Below, in pieces: positions 58,740 to 59,210 of a stretch of DNA of 59,210 nt (position 1 is its first letter; every line of letters begins with the position of its first letter). The position numbers and the translations under genes are program-made. The stretch is from Haloarcula japonica DSM 6131 (lineage in GTDB: Archaea; Halobacteriota; Halobacteria; Halobacteriales; Haloarculaceae), in the NCBI RefSeq assembly GCF_000336635.1, contig NZ_AOLY01000004.1, positions 1 to 59,210 of the forward strand. The letters run 5' to 3'. The notes under the pieces are model-generated. The model made no database searches. It saw only the letters and a list, made by a program, of their open reading frames with translations, and was not told the DNA's origin.

Positions 58740-59210
58740 ATGGGCCGGGACGAATCGTCACGTAGCACGCCGCCAGACGAAACAGGGGAGTCTATGGACG
58801 CCGGCCCGACGTTTCGTGTCGGCCTGTACGCCCGTGATATCGGTACGAGCGTCGGAGCAGTCATGCTCGTCGGCGTGTTCCTGTTTGCTGTCAGTGGGGT
58901 GTGGCCGCCACTGGTCGCCATCGAAAGCGGGAGCATGGAGCCACACATCGACACCGGCGATATGGTGTTCGTCATGGATGCAGAGCGGTTCTCTGGACAG
59001 GAGGCCCGTCACGGCATTGTAACGGCAGCGGCCGGAGCAGAAACCGGATATCAGACCTTTCAGCAGCCCGGAGACGTCATCGTCTTCGAACCCAACGGTA
59101 ACGAGCAGCGAACGCCGATCATCCACCGGTCGATGCTGTGGGTCGATGCCGGCGAGAACTGGTACGACCGCGCAAACCAGACGTACGTCGGGAGCGCGGA
59201 CAGTTGCGAC
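58740..59210 (+). CDS. Archaeal signal peptidase I (S26B), 3' truncated by window
   Basis: 157 residues are visible; the frame is open to the end. After an N-terminal cytosolic tail of about 38 residues there is one membrane helix (about 39-60), then IESGSMEPHIDTGDMVFV with catalytic Ser65 and, later, TPIIHRSMLWVD with the His that replaces Lys in archaeal enzymes. PGDVIVFEPNG fits the substrate-binding strand. It cleaves signal peptides outside the membrane. It starts 88 nt from the divergent PolD small-subunit gene. Confidence 0.9.
   Translation, partial: MGRDESSRSTPPDETGESMDAGPTFRVGLYARDIGTSVGAVMLVGVFLFAVSGVWPPLVAIESGSMEPHIDTGDMVFVMDAERFSGQEARHGIVTAAAGAETGYQTFQQPGDVIVFEPNGNEQRTPIIHRSMLWVDAGENWYDRANQTYVGSADSCD

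Overview
The window reads as chromosomal DNA of a halophilic archaeon of the class Halobacteria, most likely Haloarcula or a close relative. Nearly every protein is acidic and Asp/Glu-rich, the DNA is GC-rich, starts are often GTG, and promoters carry archaeal TATA-like boxes close to the start codon. The machinery is archaeal: MCM, RPA with its associated protein, the PolD small subunit, TFB, Lrp, an XPD-type helicase, Trm1, an archaeal signal peptidase and a tRNA with a bulge-helix-bulge intron. The genus is inferred from overall character, not from a marker gene.

Layout. 1-8.4 kb: a partial acetoacetate-decarboxylase-family gene, a SWIM zinc-finger protein, a membrane histidine kinase, trm1, a MATE exporter, a YihY protein and a PAP2 phosphatase. 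8.4-12.6 kb: divergent glnA/lrp, then a TetR-MATE operon with an operator palindrome. 12.6-17.5 kb: a Rieske protein divergent from a very acidic small protein, an FMN reductase convergent with a glutamate-cysteine-ligase-like enzyme, and TFB behind a perfect palindrome. 17.5-22.9 kb: a minus-strand cluster in which mcm is followed by four uncharacterised genes and a MinD/ParA-like ATPase. 22.9-34.6 kb: tRNA-Pro, an SLC13-type transporter, a protein with two similar end domains joined by a long acidic linker, a large SF2 helicase, a site-2 protease with CBS domains, a phosphoribosyltransferase, a decayed HNH gene next to tRNA-His, and several small proteins. 34.6-44.9 kb: rpap3-rpa3, a mannose-1-phosphate guanylyltransferase-like gene, an SDR, a TRAM protein, a truncated haemoglobin, intron-containing tRNA-Arg, a DUF373/PsiE group, an MFS exporter and a radical SAM protein. 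44.9-59.2 kb: membrane proteins, an M29 aminopeptidase with a vestigial second copy of its 3' end, a membrane-anchored winged-helix protein, a phosphodiesterase, a CDF transporter, an XPD/DinG helicase, serB-like, metY, the PolD small subunit and a partial signal peptidase.

No prophage, insertion sequence, CRISPR array or defence island is visible. The most unusual content is intergenic. One repeat family has conserved ends (GGTGGGACTGAAAG and GGGGCTTTCTGGCTG) around an interchangeable perfect stem; it occurs four times, two of them collapsed to 33 and 20 nt. A second family of multi-hairpin elements (two full copies, one related partial) has conserved ends and, in the full copies, begins next to a stop codon. 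A 13-bp motif, GTTTCA(G/C)TTCCAC, lies just upstream of the TATA boxes of both mcm and rpa3, which suggests shared control of two replication genes.
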